This document shows positions 1 through 51,373 of a DNA stretch of 64,000 nucleotides, piece by piece. Under the pieces are notes generated by a model, which saw only the letters and a program-made list of their open reading frames with translations, made no database searches and was not told where the DNA came from. Source of the stretch: Leptasterias polaris (Eukaryota > Echinodermata > Asteroidea > Forcipulatida > Asteriidae); contig JAZGTN010000007.1 in NCBI GenBank assembly GCA_037783415.1, forward strand, positions 3,431,501 to 3,495,500, in the 5' to 3' direction. A program made the position numbers and the translations under genes. Position 1 is the first letter of the stretch. Every line of letters starts with the position of its first letter.

Positions 1-389
1 ATAAAGGCTCAGACTTGTGGTCTGTCTGCAATGTTGATATGGCACTTCAAACAGGTGGATGATGGCTAAGCCACAGCCAAAGTTACAGCCAAAGCCACAG
101 CCAAAGCCACAGCCCAAGCAGTGTATGCCTTGATGGTACACTAAATTTTATGGTCAAAGAGCCTTCAACTTCATTGCACCTTCATTATGGAATGACTTGC
201 CTCTTCATATTCGCCAAGCTGGCTCTCTTCAGATTTTCAAGGGACTTTTAAAAACTCATTTGTTTGAATCTATTGTTGTTTAACTTGCTTTTTAAAATAT
301 ATTCATTTCATTGTTTTATGTTTTGTGTTGCGCATATAGAGGCTTCTGCATTATGCGCAATATAAATTTCTCGGATTATTATTATTAAG
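1..389 (+). mobile_element. 3' end of a CR1/L2-like LINE
   Basis: A frame ending with TAA at 281-283 reads NFIAPSLWNDLPLHIR, then SLQIFKGLLKTHLF. This is the usual C-terminus of the reverse transcriptase polyprotein of CR1/L2-type non-LTR retrotransposons. A 3' tail with GCGCAATATAAATT and a short (ATT)n run ends at 389. A short 12-bp CAAAGCCACAGC-type repeat lies at about 70-120. The 5' side is cut by the window edge. Confidence 0.65.
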
Positions 390-406
390 TTACAGTATCC
401 TACAGC

Positions 407-793
407 AGAGCTGCCAATATTTGCATCTTACAACATGTGTGTACAATCAGGGAGCTATTTAGAATTACATTCAACACAATAGGAAAAAGGTTTCCATAGT
501 CAGGGAGATTTTCAAATTTGTTCATCAGAACATCAGGCATGATATTTGATCCTTGGCAAAAAGTAGGCATTTTTTTATTGAGAACAGGGACTCAGCTACA
601 TATTACGCATGGTGTCGGCTTTAAAATACTTTTCAGGCTGTTTCATCACATTTTTTCAGATTTTTCCCAATTGGGCAACAAAAATCGGAAATCAGACTGA
701 AAAGTAGGAAGAATATATCATGCTGCTTGGAACATGGAAAGATGTGTTTATTTTCAGGAACTTTCTGCAGAATCGGGGAGTGTTGGCAGCTCT
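407..793. mobile_element. MITE family C copy with a nested insertion
   Basis: The ends form an inverted repeat, AGAGCTGCCAA and TTGGCAGCTCT. The same family occurs at 15296-15486, 21280-21436 and 60500-60676. Compared with those copies, this one is interrupted at about 534-730 by a second element starting CAGGCATGATAT and carrying ATATCATGCTG near its right end. That insert is flanked by AACAT on both sides (529-533 and 731-735). A relative of the insert lies at 29435-29605. Confidence 0.55.
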
Positions 794-959
794 GCTACGT
801 GTTTGTACAAGGAGCAGTTATCCAGGGTAGCTGGAAATGGCAGTGGACTGAAGGGTTTCTCTATGAATGATCTACTACGTGTACCAGGTACGTGTTTTGT
901 ACTAAAGGGGGTCAGGGCACTATGGGCACAGATGTAGGCAAACTCTGGCCTTATTGTAT

Positions 960-1140
960 GAAACGTTTGATATAGTTCAAACATTTCTCAAATTGACAAT
1001 CTTTTGAATCCATTTCTCTACAGTGTATATTAAAAACCGCATTTCTTAGAAGGGAAACCGTTTCAAAATGTTATACATTATCAACAGCTGCAGTGCTTCT
1101 TACCAAGTAAGATATATTCAATACCAAAGTATATTCTTTA
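960..1140 (+). repeat. decayed fragment of the family A/A-like MITE
   Basis: The segment TTATCAACAGCTGCAGTGC followed by TTACCAAGTAAG matches the right half of the TTAA-type MITEs, as does a similar relic at 13010-13175. Terminal repeats are lost. Confidence 0.4.
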
Positions 1141-1444
1141 CCCCCCCGATGCAAAATTCAACATTTTTTTAAATTTATTTTGTCATTCATTTTTAGAGTA
1201 AATACAAAAGGTATACCCTCCTTTTAAATTTAAATAGCTATTGCTTTAGTTTTGAGGAGGTTATGCTATCATTTAAGGCATTCCATTAATCTGCCAATGA
1301 TTAATAGTAGTTAATTAAATACCAAATGAATTTTTGTTATTGCTGAATTACTGTTGAATTATTGTCAATTGAATTAACTTTCAGAGTTTTCATTTCAACT
1401 GTGTTGTATTTTGATGCATTTAGCAGGGTGCCTAGAAAACACCT

Positions 1445-1695
1445 GGGCCCAATTTCATGGCTCTGCTTACCGCCGAATTCTGCGCTTCCGATCACCATTC
1501 TCCGCTTACCGAGCAAGCGCTGAACTTCTCCGCTTACTGTGTAAGCGAAGAATGCCCAGTAATGTGGAGTGCACACGCGCACAAGCAAAAATTCCCTGCT
1601 AACCTGTAAAATATGCTAGAGGTAAGCGTGGAATTCCCTGCTTCCGTAAGCTCCGATTCTTTGCTTACGGAAAGCAGAGCCATGAAATAGGGCCC
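1445..1695 (+). mobile_element. MITE family G, full-length copy (about 250 bp)
   Basis: Terminal inverted repeats begin GGGCCCAATTTCATGGCTC and end with the inverse around GAGCCATGAAATAGGGCCC. Internally it has many CGCTTAC/GTAAGCG motifs. An inverted copy lies at 23678-23931. Fragments lie at 6512-6590, 40395-40520 and 60795-60860, and a diverged relative at 25971-26259. It has no coding capacity. Confidence 0.75.
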
Positions 1696-1699
1696 CAGA

Positions 1700-3540
1700 T
1701 AGTGGTTAAAGGGTAGTCTGTGTACTTACTGAAAGGAGATACTGAAAGCAACACATAAACTCCATAGTTTCCAAAAGATAAACTGCAAGCAGTCAGCTAC
1801 AGAGGTAGCTTTAGTAATCCAAGTTTTATAAATCACCAAACACTGTTCTCAGCAAGCACTCGGGTAATTTGACGTCGCATTAAACATGTACGACGACAGT
1901 TTACAAATGGAATTCTGATTTCTTGAGGATCAGTTTGTCCACCGCACCGCTCCAGCGTTGAAGCTGCTGTTCACATTATCACTCACAATGATTCAGGTTG
2001 CGGTCAACCAAAGGCTTGTAAGTCCTACATGTTCGTGTTATCACCCAGCAAGCCCAAAAATCAGCCGACGATGACGATTCCCACTTGAAAAACTCCAGCA
2101 GTATCACCTCACTACCGCTCCATTAGTTCATCAAATACTCACAAAATGCATTCAAGGTGATCCCTTCGACAAAAGTCTTAAACTTGAGCGTCTGTTTTCA
2201 GTATGAACCGATCCAAGAAGTCCACTCACGAAGGAAGAAATGAACACAAAACTTGCGATGATAACAACAACAAAACCACTTCACTGGCACTCCATTACTT
2301 GACCGTGAACTCATAAAGATGTATTTAAGACAATCCCACGGCTGGAAAATCTACGTTCCCAATAAAGTCCGATCCACAGGACAGTGAGGAACAGAGGGGT
2401 TTTTAAAACAGGATGTAAAATTATTCTCGCCACGAGGCATCATTCCTCTGCAAGACTAACCGTCCAGGCTCTCGCCACGCGTGACATCTCTCCAATTCGA
2501 ACCCTTTGTCTTACTAATCCATCCCCCGATAGGATAGAAACTCCGAATGAAGGACTGATTGCACAAACGACTCCACGCTCACACGCACAGACACCAAATC
2601 CCAAATTATTCACTCTGTACTATAATTGGATAGTGGTAGCTCCTCTGTTGCCGTGGTATCGCATCCGAGAGAGAGCGAGAGAGAGAGAGAGGGAGAGAGA
2701 TGCAACGGATGACTGGCGTAACCCGAGAGTAGCTGCCCATTCATAAAACCAAGGCGTGTGAATGAGAGTGGTTGGGTGATCGTTAATGAGACGGAAGCCC
2801 ATGTGAGTGGCCGACGCACATGGTGAGGTTGTGTACTATGGAGTTTGCTGTTGGAGGAGGGTTTGTGCTGCTCGCATCTGGGAAGGCGGAGAGGTAGTCT
2901 TAATTTGCATCTAATTTATGAGAACTGGGCTTTTTTAAGATGGGATGGATGAGTGACAGTGGAGTTCTAATATCAATGATTGTGTACACTTGGCGGGGTT
3001 GATTTTGTTACAATTCATGCTGCAACCATTATATGTACGGTAGTGATTTAGTGTATTTTGTAATGCTTAAAGTTAAAGGTTCACTGATTGCAATGTGCAT
3101 TGCAGATCTCCATCTACCTTTTGTTATATTTTATCGTCTCAATTTTGGGGGGTTTTGTCTGAAATAAAATTAAAATAAATAATTGAGACTAAACTCATTC
3201 TCTACGCATTGTTATGTTCCATTATGTACACACCCAAACCGGTTAATTTGTTCTTGTAAAGTCTTCACTTCAATTAAGGGCATCTCAGAAAGAGAAAATG
3301 TAAATCAGGAATGAGATCGGAAGAAAGCAAAAATTCCTTTTAAGAAATGGCTTGTGGGTTTGGCTCCCACTTATTCTAGACCTGAAACTTCATAGATGTT
3401 ACAATTCAGGAGGTTTACAGACTCTGTGCATCACCAGAAATACAAGAAGCTACATTTCATGGACAAACAATGGATTGATTCATCCTCCCCTCTGTGACTG
3501 CTTTACTTCTTTGTAAGTCACAAAAATCATCAAGATAAAA
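1700..3540. other. ARHGAP39 intron 3 or beyond: no gene recognised
   Basis: No family repeat is recognised over most of this stretch, apart from a (GA)n run at about 2667-2702. A 120-codon open frame at 2384-2746 has no recognisable domain and runs through the GA repeat, so I treat it as chance. A TGACGTCG cyclic-AMP-element-like site lies near 1870. Its relative uniqueness could reflect regulatory sequence. Confidence 0.3.
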
Positions 3541-3546
3541 CCATTT

Positions 3547-3705
3547 AGAATGCCCCTAGATTGCACAGTAAGGCTTTTAAAACGAAGATAAACACCCGGC
3601 AGAAAGCATTCCGAAGACCTTGTTTAAATTCAGCGTACCTCAGCAGCCAGAATGTTGGGTCCAGAATGACCCCTAGTTTTAAAAAATCCCGGGGAGAAAG
3701 AACAC
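3547..3705 (+). repeat. interspersed repeat family E copy
   Basis: The block around AGATTGCACAGTA, GGCTTTTAAAAC and AAGATAAACACC recurs at 13935-14035, 23300-23470, 29255-29430 and 53885-53965. In three copies it is preceded by a GTTCTCCCCA or ATTCTCCCCA segment. Ends are not resolved. Confidence 0.5.
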
Positions 3706-4214
3706 TGTCCCGATATGAGGGAACCCCCCCCCCCAATTTTCCCATACTTCAACACACTATTTTCCACTTGTGCAGATGTTACACTAAATACTTGTGCACA
3801 GGCAAAAGGCTTAATTAAGAAACTTACTACATACATGTGCACATGTAGCTTTCAATACAAACCAATGTTCTGTAATGAAAGTGTTGAATGAACACGGTGG
3901 TGACGAATTCAATGCGCACAGGTTTTTAAATTGCATTTGTGTGATCCATCTTCGTTACCGAGTGGAGCTGGGACTAGCTCGGTAGCGGAGTCTAGTAACA
4001 CATTTTAATGAAAAGAGACCTGCATTTAATAATGTTGCCTCTGCGTTTTAATAATGTTGCCTTTGCGTTTTAATCATGTCATGAATGTTGTCTGACATGT
4101 CTGTGGTGGTGTAATTACATCGTATGTGGGATACATGCTGACATGTCGTAATGAAGTATTTTGGCAATTACTGTGGAACGAACATTTTGTGGACAATCAG
4201 AAGCCAGTAAATGT

Positions 4215-4720
4215 AGATTTTCATTTGTGTATCAAGTAATAAGCCATAAAGGGAAACTGACAGGGTAATTTTTAAATAACTCAAATTAAAATCAACGTTT
4301 ACATTTTAGCCAGACAGTTTCCCATTTGGCTTATTATTTGATATTTGAAATAAAAAAAGTGGCATCCACTTGAGGTGATCCCTCTGCAGCTGCTTCCCAG
4401 GTTGTATCGTAATCTTGGGTGTGATCCCTTGCTAGAAATGCTAGACGGCAATTACAGGTTGTATGGAATTTAATTGGCACCCCCCCCCCCCCACCCAGGA
4501 GGAAAGAAATGCCCCAAGAAAGATACATGTATCTTGTGTATTGACAAAAAAAGGGAGACCGCTAACATTAGGGCTAGATACATTGTACATGTACATGTAG
4601 CTCAGTTGGTATACATGTAGAGCACCTGCTCTAGTAAATTTGTCTTTGCTCAACCCCAAATTAATGAAAATTTATCCAGTCAGTTTACCTTTCAGTTTAT
4701 TATTTGATATTTTGTAAATT
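4215..4720 (+). mobile_element. degraded tRNA-derived SINE
   Basis: A damaged tRNA-like head (GGGCTAGATA, then TAGCTCAGTTGG, both split by TACATGTA filler) at 4571-4665 is followed by a tail with TTTGCTCAACCCC. The upstream arm GGTGATCCCTCTGCAG to GTGTGATCCC matches 34515-34585. Better-kept heads of this SINE are at 27224-27299 and 29631-29704. Confidence 0.5.
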
Positions 4721-5699
4721 ACAGGGTACGTGCATTTACAAATCTGCACAACCACCTCAAACAAAAATCGCACAAAGTTAAAATAAATTCTTGAAGTATC
4801 CATAAATTGTAAGGTTAAATTTACCACGTGTACAACTCTCGGTAAAAACTCTTGGTAAAAAATCTTGGTAATATTCATTTGAGATGAAAGCATGTCACAA
4901 TGTAAATCCAGTGTCTGTGGTATGAAGAATGCATTTAATAAGCCACAATAAAAAAACACACTTTAAAACCCCAATAATAAACACCTCCACGACATATTTC
5001 TTATATCTGGCTGGCCGGGTTTTTGTTTTTTATTGTCTTTGCAATACTTAATGTTTTAATTTGTAAGCATGTCATTTTTAGTATTACATGTACCTTGTGA
5101 TACTACCGACCATGTTTTGTATTTTTAAACCAAAAAATAAAATTTAAAAAATAAAATAAATTATGCCAGAGAAAGAGATTCTAATAGGAGGGGGGAAAAA
5201 TATACAACCACACGGAAATATAAATGAGGCATGGAAAGCTTGAACGATCCACGGAGCCAAAGCCTGCCCCCGAGGCATACAAAATGCTCCATTTCAGTGG
5301 AGCGGGACCGGTTAAGAACGGTACCCTTGGGCGTTCACAAACAGGCTTTATTTAGACGTCGATGTGGATGGTGATATGGGGGGGGGGGGGAGTAATCGGC
5401 CAGTCCAGAGTTAGAAGCTGGGATGCTTTCAATTTATTTACAGGGGCTTGCAGTAGAAACGTAAACACAATAAGGTAATGGGTCCTCATTATGGTGGGGG
5501 GGGGGGGGGGGGGATCAGTGTTAAATGAAGTGGGAGGGACATATAATATTTGTCCTCTCTGCAGCGTCCTTAGTGTCCTTCTAATAACAAGATAGAATCT
5601 GTAAAAAATCTGGTGGGGTTAAATTGATTTTTAGAGGGTAGGGGGAAACATGTCGTTCGGCATTATATTCTGAATGAGTCATGGAGATGGATGCTGAGG

Positions 5700-5995
5700 T
5701 GGAGCAGCCAAGAGAGGGCGCTGTGACGGAAGCTTCATCAGGCACATTTTTCAGGGAGACTGCCCTTTTTCATAATGAGGGGAATGTAAAGATTGGTACA
5801 TCTGAACACAAGAGGGCGCTATCCATTTTGAGGGGAATGTAAAGATTGGTACATCTGAACACAAGAGGGCGCTATCCATTTTTGCACTTGGTGTATTTTG
5901 GAAGAATGTCTTGCAGAATTAGCGAGACTGCCCTTTTTTAATGAGGGAATGTAAAGATGAGTACATCTGAACACAAGAGGGCGCTATCTTTATTA
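5700..5995 (+). repeat. short tandem duplication carrying AGAGGGCGCT motifs
   Basis: A 53-bp unit (GAGGGGAATGTAAAG to AGAGGGCGCTAT) occurs at 5777 and 5830, with a third, diverged copy at about 5943. AGAGGGCGCT lies at 5713-5722, 5811-5820, 5864-5873 and 5976-5985, all in the same orientation. Poly-G runs lie just upstream near 5379-5391 and 5495-5513. Confidence 0.7.
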
Positions 5996-6274
5996 GCACA
6001 AATGTGTATTTTGGGAGGATGTCGTTATAAATCCAATCACATTAACCCTCTCATTGCAAAATTCTTTTGGCATTTTATAAACGACTGCTGGTGGCCGAAT
6101 TGCTTGACCACTCATGCTTGAAGCACTTTTTTTTTAAACATGTGCTCAGAGGCTAATTTAAACTCTTCTGTCAACCCAAAAGTTTCTTCTTTTCTTTAAT
6201 TTTGTTTATTGTTATTGTTTTGAATGCAAATTTTCCCAAACAAGGCTTACTACCACTCTTGGTAAGGGGCTACA

Positions 6275-6490
6275 AGAAATTATTTGAGATAAAAATAACT
6301 CAGGGGAAGCTGAAGGTAGGAATTGGTTTTCTTCTTAAAACAGTCCAGATTGTAGGATGGAGGGAAACAGGCACCAGGCAAGGAGTTCCAAAGAGATGCA
6401 GTACGTGGAATAAAGCTGTTGGAATGACTCTTTGTTCTACATCTCAGCAAAGCAAGAGTGTATGGGTGAGAAGAAGCAGAAAGCCTGGTT
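6275..6490 (-). mobile_element. 3' fragment of a non-LTR retrotransposon reverse transcriptase frame
   Basis: The minus strand reads SNSFIPRTASLWNSLPGACF followed by PPSYNLDCFKKKTNSYL. This is the usual C-terminal tail of Jockey/CR1-type LINE polyproteins. A sister fragment, with the same preceding FERET stretch, is at 58510-58700. A fragment of MITE family G abuts at 6512-6590. Confidence 0.65.
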
Positions 6491-6889
6491 TCACGCTCAA
6501 ACACTCTTGACGTGAGCACAGAATTCCCTGCTACCGTTAGTGCAGATTCTTTGCAAACAGTAAGCAGAGCCATGAAATTGGTCCCTTTTCTTTTTCACTT
6601 TTCAACCATTGTTGACTATGCTGTGGAGGGTGAACAAGGACTTTGTGGCCTTTGTGCTCAGCCAAGAGTGTGTTTTTTTAAATTTTGTTATGTGATCTTG
6701 GTCAACTTAAATTGCCTATGGTCAGGAAGAGGTGGTATGAGTTCAGTCGACTAAAGTCGTATGGTAAGGAAAAGATTCAAAGATCGTTACAAAATGCTTC
6801 CTACTACTGGAGCTGTCCAATGACGTTTCCTGTAGTTACATAGGCTAAAAGAGATGACTTGAAGTTTTTTAATTTTTTAATTAGATCTC

Positions 6890-7010
6890 GAAGGAATCAG
6901 ACCAATAACAATGACCGTAACAAATTCTTCCCTACAGACTGACCAATCAGCTTACCTGTACTTTAGCCTAAGGTATGATGCACAGTTCTGCTGTAGTGCC
7001 AAACTGTTTT
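6890..7010 (-). pseudogene. decayed tandem copy of the 3' end of ARHGAP39 exon 3 with its donor
   Basis: Positions 6890-7010 match 7026-7148 at an offset of 136 bp, including the last 57 or so bases of exon 3 and the gtaagct donor. The copy has small deletions and substitutions that break the frame, and it lacks the acceptor and the first half of the exon. The donor itself is intact. Confidence 0.8.
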
Positions 7011-7084
7011 CATTAAACCATGTCAAAGAAATCGGACCAATCACAATGACCGAAACAAAATCTTCCCGACAGACTGACCAATCA

Positions 7085-47257
<40,173 letters not shown>

Positions 47258-47450
47258 CTTGGCCCAGTTTGGGAGAAGGGCCCGCAGAACAAGTAGGAAG
47301 GAAACCGTTTCAACCCCACTCAGGAAGTGCTTCGGATTGCATTGCCACTATCCGCCATGTTGTTTAATTATGTTAATGAGGTCGTGACGTAGCGGGTCTC
47401 GATCGCGAGTTGGGTGTCACAAAATCCGTACACAGCCGAAGGTGGTGCGA
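47258..47450 (-). promoter_or_regulatory. likely ARHGAP39 promoter and 5' leader
   Basis: This stretch is richer in CpG and less repetitive than its surroundings and lies just upstream of the first coding exon. Two YY1-like sites are seen on the + strand: CCGTCATCTTGGC near 47251-47263 and CCGCCATGTTG near 47352-47362. No TATA box is evident, as expected for a housekeeping-type start. The transcription start is not determined by sequence alone. Confidence 0.45.
47320..47358 (-). CDS. upstream ORF in the ARHGAP39 5' leader (12 codons)
   Basis: An ATG in a strong context (AACATGGCGG) opens a 12-codon frame, MADSGNAIRSTS, that ends in TGA. The TGA lies 62 bases before the main start codon and in a different frame. 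If transcription starts upstream of 47358, this uORF would be scanned first and could damp translation of ARHGAP39. Whether the transcript includes it is inferred. Confidence 0.4.
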   Translation of the reverse strand: MADSGNAIRSTS

Positions 47451-47837
47451 TGACTAAGAAAAAATTGTGTTTCTCCGAATTAATGAGATTTTCGAGTTGA
47501 ATCATCGAACTTCACAGGGTTCTATTTATAGATACGGTGTGCTTTCTCAAGTTCATGTGGTAACTTGCCGGACACCAGTTTGTTTATTGTTTGGAAATAA
47601 AGTTTTGTGTGCCATCACGTTTGGTGTTTTTTGTCCAAGTTGATCTTTAAAAAGTTGTATAAAGCCAGGAACAAGATAATTAGTGGGACGTGGAAAAACT
47701 AAACCCATCCAAAATTAAAACATATTTATTTTAGTCCATTTTGACTTCAGGTGATTAGAAATAGGTCTATCCCCATTCCAATGGAGTGTGAGAATGAAGT
47801 TGGTAGGTGTGTCGTGGTTGGGTCAAACTGAGTGACC

Positions 47838-47974
47838 CTTGCACAACGCGGAACGCCCCACCGCGGCACCAGCAGCGCGTCTACCATTTTGGAAGTCAGT
47901 TCCTTTGTGTAAATTTTGACTTCCAAAATGGCAGACAGGATAGGCGCGTGTAAGTACGCTGCGCGTTGTGCAAG
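47838..47974. mobile_element. MITE with CTTGCACAACGCG ends upstream of ARHGAP39
   Basis: The outer ends CTTGCACAACGCG and CGCGTTGTGCAAG are exact inverses. An inner pair, ACCATTTTGGAAGTCA and TGACTTCCAAAATGGC, folds as well. It lies about 400 bp upstream of the likely ARHGAP39 promoter. Confidence 0.85.
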
Positions 47975-48009
47975 CTGTCAACCCATGAGTGGTCATCTTT
48001 CCTGCGCAT

Positions 48010-48180
48010 GCTCGGCCTGATTTCATAGAGCTGCCTTTGACTGTTTGAGCAGAAAATAATTGCTTTCACATCCTAAGCCAAAATGAGCAGGAAACCAGTA
48101 TATTTAACATTGTATTTAGCCGATAACCTTATTGTGATAAGCATAATTTTGTGTGTGCTTAGCGAGTCTATGATGTTAGG
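48010..48180. mobile_element. MITE family J copy
   Basis: GGCCTGATTTCATAGAGCTG starts it and a damaged GCTTAGCGAGTCTATGATG ends it. The interior has GAGCAGGAAACCAGT and GATAACCTTATTGTGATAAG. Confidence 0.65.
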
Positions 48181-48599
48181 CTGTGATTGGGAGCAAAAAA
48201 TGAGAGTTTAAATAATGATAACAATAATATTTAAACAAATAAATAAATAAATTGATTTAAAAAATGTGATTTGTTCCAAACTAAATTAAAACTAAGAAAA
48301 GTTATTTAAGGGCTGTAATGCGTGTCAAAGAACTCCTAAATTAAAATTTTTGATTTCCAGTTTTAGTAATTCAAAGTGATTCAACTACTTTAATAACATC
48401 ATTATCTACACCTAAATGCAATGAATTATAGAAAACCAACACCGAACTGGTAACTTATACCATGTCATGCAATATTAATTTGTTGCCAGAATACTTGTTG
48501 AAAGACCATTACAGAATACTTTTATTGCTGATTATTAAAGAATTTTCGTTAAAAAATTTGATAAGCATATCCAAGTTAAGTGCTTCCCCCAAAATATTG

Positions 48600-48803
48600 T
48601 TTAGTGGTGTGTGTGTGTGCTTCTCAGATTCAAATTTTGGGGAATAAAAAGTGATATATTTTTCCATAACCGTAGTACTTCGAAGTTAAAAGTTTCTCAA
48701 AATTCATTATACTACCCAAAGCTGCTGTACTTCTTACCAAGCAAGTTTTTATTGCCATTAATTTTCAGAGTCATTACCAAACGTGTACTGTGCCTTTAAT
48801 ACA
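48600..48803 (+). repeat. family A-like MITE, right-half fragment
   Basis: It runs from TCAAATTTTGGGGAATAAAA to CCAAACGTGTACTGTGCC and TTTAA. Related right halves are at 24590-24765 and 53965-54150. Confidence 0.6.
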
Positions 48804-48978
48804 ATTGTGGATAGATAAATCAATGGCGATAACCCGAAATAATTAACAGTTAAAACAGTCAAATGATTATAATTATTGATACTAAAAGGATTGACATTTT
48901 TAGAGAATGGCACTTTTTTAATTTGTTTTTTATTGACGTGCTTAATTAATTAACTACGCATTGGTCTGAGTTTTTGTT

Positions 48979-49235
48979 TTTTGTTTGTTTGTTTGTTTGT
49001 TTGTTTGTTTGTTTGTTTGTTTGTTTGTTTGTTTGTTTGTTTGTTTGTTGTTGTTGTTTTGTGGGTTTTTTTCGGGGGGTGTGAAAGGGTTGAATTCCCT
49101 CATCAAGCTTTCATTAAACACATATACAACCAATCTGTAAAATTAATTTTTGTTATTAAAATCATATTTTACTTTTTAGCCAAACCAACGGGATTTTTCA
49201 ACCTTTCTCCCCCCCCCCCCCCCCCCCCCCTTCAC
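48979..49235. repeat. (TTTG)n microsatellite and poly-C run
   Basis: There is a TTTG repeat of about 17 units at 48981-49048 and a poly-C run of more than 20 bases near 49208-49230. Confidence 0.95.
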
Positions 49236-49379
49236 ATCATCTGGTTTGTGTCTATTTTGGCAATCAAAATAAGTGATGGTGATTTGTGGGGATCTCCAAA
49301 TTCATCAGCTTGGCAGTTTTTTAGGCGACAATTATTTCTCTGGACGAATTAATAATAAAGTGATTGGAAATGAAAACTA

Positions 49380-49625
49380 ACGAATAATAACTTGACGGAA
49401 ACGTATTATTTTATTGACGTGGCCACAACACCTGTTAAATAGGAGAGGGTAATACGCGGCGGCCTTTGTGTTCATTAGGGTCGCTTGTGTATTAATGGAC
49501 GGACTAATGGTTTATAGGCCAATCTTGCGCTGACGAACAAAGTGGCAATAATTATTTGGACTAGTCTTTGTTCGAGGCGTAAATTCACTGCTCCACAGAT
49601 TTAGAAGGCGAATTACTCAGCTATG
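49380..49625. promoter_or_regulatory. candidate cis-regulatory block between the divergent genes
   Basis: This block is free of the repeat families seen elsewhere. It contains three SOX-type CTTTGT/ACAAAG sites (49464, 49537 and 49566), TAATTATT homeodomain-type motifs and an ATTAATGG. Position midway between two divergent promoters supports, but does not show, a regulatory role. Confidence 0.25.
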
Positions 49626-49974
49626 CTCAGTATAGTCTACCTCCATGGTTTGGTTGTGTAAGCAGATGATACAAGTGTTATAAGTCTGTATTATGCTTTC
49701 ATTATGGAAGCCTTCTTCATTGTCCCACTCTCTAAAAACTCCCAGGCCAGAATTGACCCGGATCAGGGCCCTGGTCGGTCTGACCCAATCTGTCAAAAAT
49801 GATCCAGAAATGCGTCAAACTTTTATCAGGGTCAACTTGAACAAGAGTTTTTTTTTTTTTTAAGTGGCACGCCCTCTTCCTTTCCAAACAAAGGATCCCT
49901 CAACCACACCCTAGGCCTCCCATCCGGATGAGAAAAAAATGGAACAGATCCAGAAGGTGGGATGGGGAAACTGG

Positions 49975-49975
<1 letters not shown>

Positions 49976-50046
<71 letters not shown>
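49976..50046. repeat. (TTG)n microsatellite, about 23 units
   Basis: This is an uninterrupted TTG repeat. The poly-Asn/poly-Thr frames read from it on the minus strand are artefacts. Confidence 0.98.
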
Positions 50047-50049
50047 TTT

Positions 50050-51100
50050 GTTTGTTTGCTGTTGTAGTTATTTTCCGACCCACCTGAGATGAAGGGTTTC
50101 CCCAGTCGGAAAATTTTCACCCCAAATCAAACTTTACCCAGAATTCCTCAAAGATGTTTAAATAGCTCATTATGGCAACAAGATAATGTCTACATTTGAA
50201 ACTGAGTGCATGCACCTTAGTATCCCGTTAAGGTTTATGTTTGTGTTTACAATCAATGCGTGCAAATACGAGTGGTTTTATAATTCATCCTCTGCTACCG
50301 CAATAAAGACTGTGCAAATTTGACGCATTTTAGGCCTATCGGGAAAAAAGTTTAACCATCCCAACGTGAAGGATAAAAACCAAAAGTTGTCACTGGTATT
50401 AGCCGCCGCAAGACTTGTGGCACTGAAAGTAGTATTTGCGTCAATTTACCAACACGAGAGGGCGCAATTTATATTTTGCACATTATTTATTTGTTACTTT
50501 GAACCAACCCATTGATCTCTATTACTAGCCTGAGATCAATGTAGTTAGCTACCGGATTCACAGAGAATATTAATTGTTTCTATAAATAAACATATTACAC
50601 TGTATGCGTTTGGACAGGGGTGGAATGAGAGAGGCGCACGCAGCCTAGCTCGGAAGAATGGTCCATAACCATGTAAGGAAATAGACATTTGCCAAGCTCA
50701 TTCTGGTGGGTGTGGTTGGGGAGAAAAAGAGACCACAATGAGCCAGATCAGCTTGTGAGTTAACCTGGTGAAACCCTACAGAATCCTCAGCACCATTGAT
50801 CCTCGTTTAAAAAGCAAGCATGTGATAAGGCATGACATTTTCACACTTTGGTAGTTTTTCTAAACTTTTCTAGGTCAACCCTTTACTTTTCAACTAGGAT
50901 TTGCCACTACAAATGGGACCCAGCAATTGAACTTTCAACGAGCAAACAAATTTTCTCAAAAGTGGAAGCAAGTATTCAAAACGTCTTGAAGATTACATCC
51001 TCATAAAAACAAAACAAATTTAGTTTGCATTTAAGCCAATTATGTTATTATTATTTGGTTTAATAATTGTAGGTCTACATTGTAAACCCACAACTTTATA
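50050..51100. other. intergenic stretch, nothing recognised
   Basis: No repeat family or gene is recognised apart from a GAGAGGGCGCA motif near 50456. A spliced non-coding leader of HSD17B12 could lie here but is not visible. Confidence 0.3.
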
Positions 51101-51109
51101 AAATAATTA

Positions 51110-51373
51110 CAAATGTAAGATTGGTTGCAAGAGTCCCAGAAAGTGTGCAGCTCAAGGCATGTCCGCATTGGCGACTATCGGCTGTGTATTACCGCATCAA
51201 CACGCATTGAGCATCGAGTCTGCATTGTACTTCAGCAACACTCTGAGCATGCAACAGCCGTAGCCACCAATACGGAAATGTCCCTTTTTAATGCAGCGCC
51301 CTCAAGTGACAAGTGATTTGCACATCAGACACACACATCGCGTGATTGCACCCTTGACACTGCCCTTAAATTC
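51110..51373 (+). promoter_or_regulatory. likely HSD17B12 promoter and 5' leader
   Basis: This low-repeat segment directly precedes the start codon. It contains a CCAAT motif near 51266, an AGCGCCCTCA motif (reverse of TGAGGGCGCT, CTCF-like) at 51295-51304 and an octamer-like ATTTGCAC near 51317. No TATA box is evident. The assignment rests on position next to exon 1, not on recognised core promoter elements. Confidence 0.35.

Noticed and set aside
2384..2746. 120-codon plus-strand frame
   Set aside because: It has no recognisable domain and includes a GA microsatellite read as RERERE, with no splice or context support.
48981..49352. 123-codon frame starting with repeated FVCL
   Set aside because: It is a translation of the (TTTG)n repeat followed by a poly-C run.
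49832..50120. Minus-strand frames with long poly-Thr or poly-Asn
   Set aside because: They are readings of a (TTG)n microsatellite and carry no other support.
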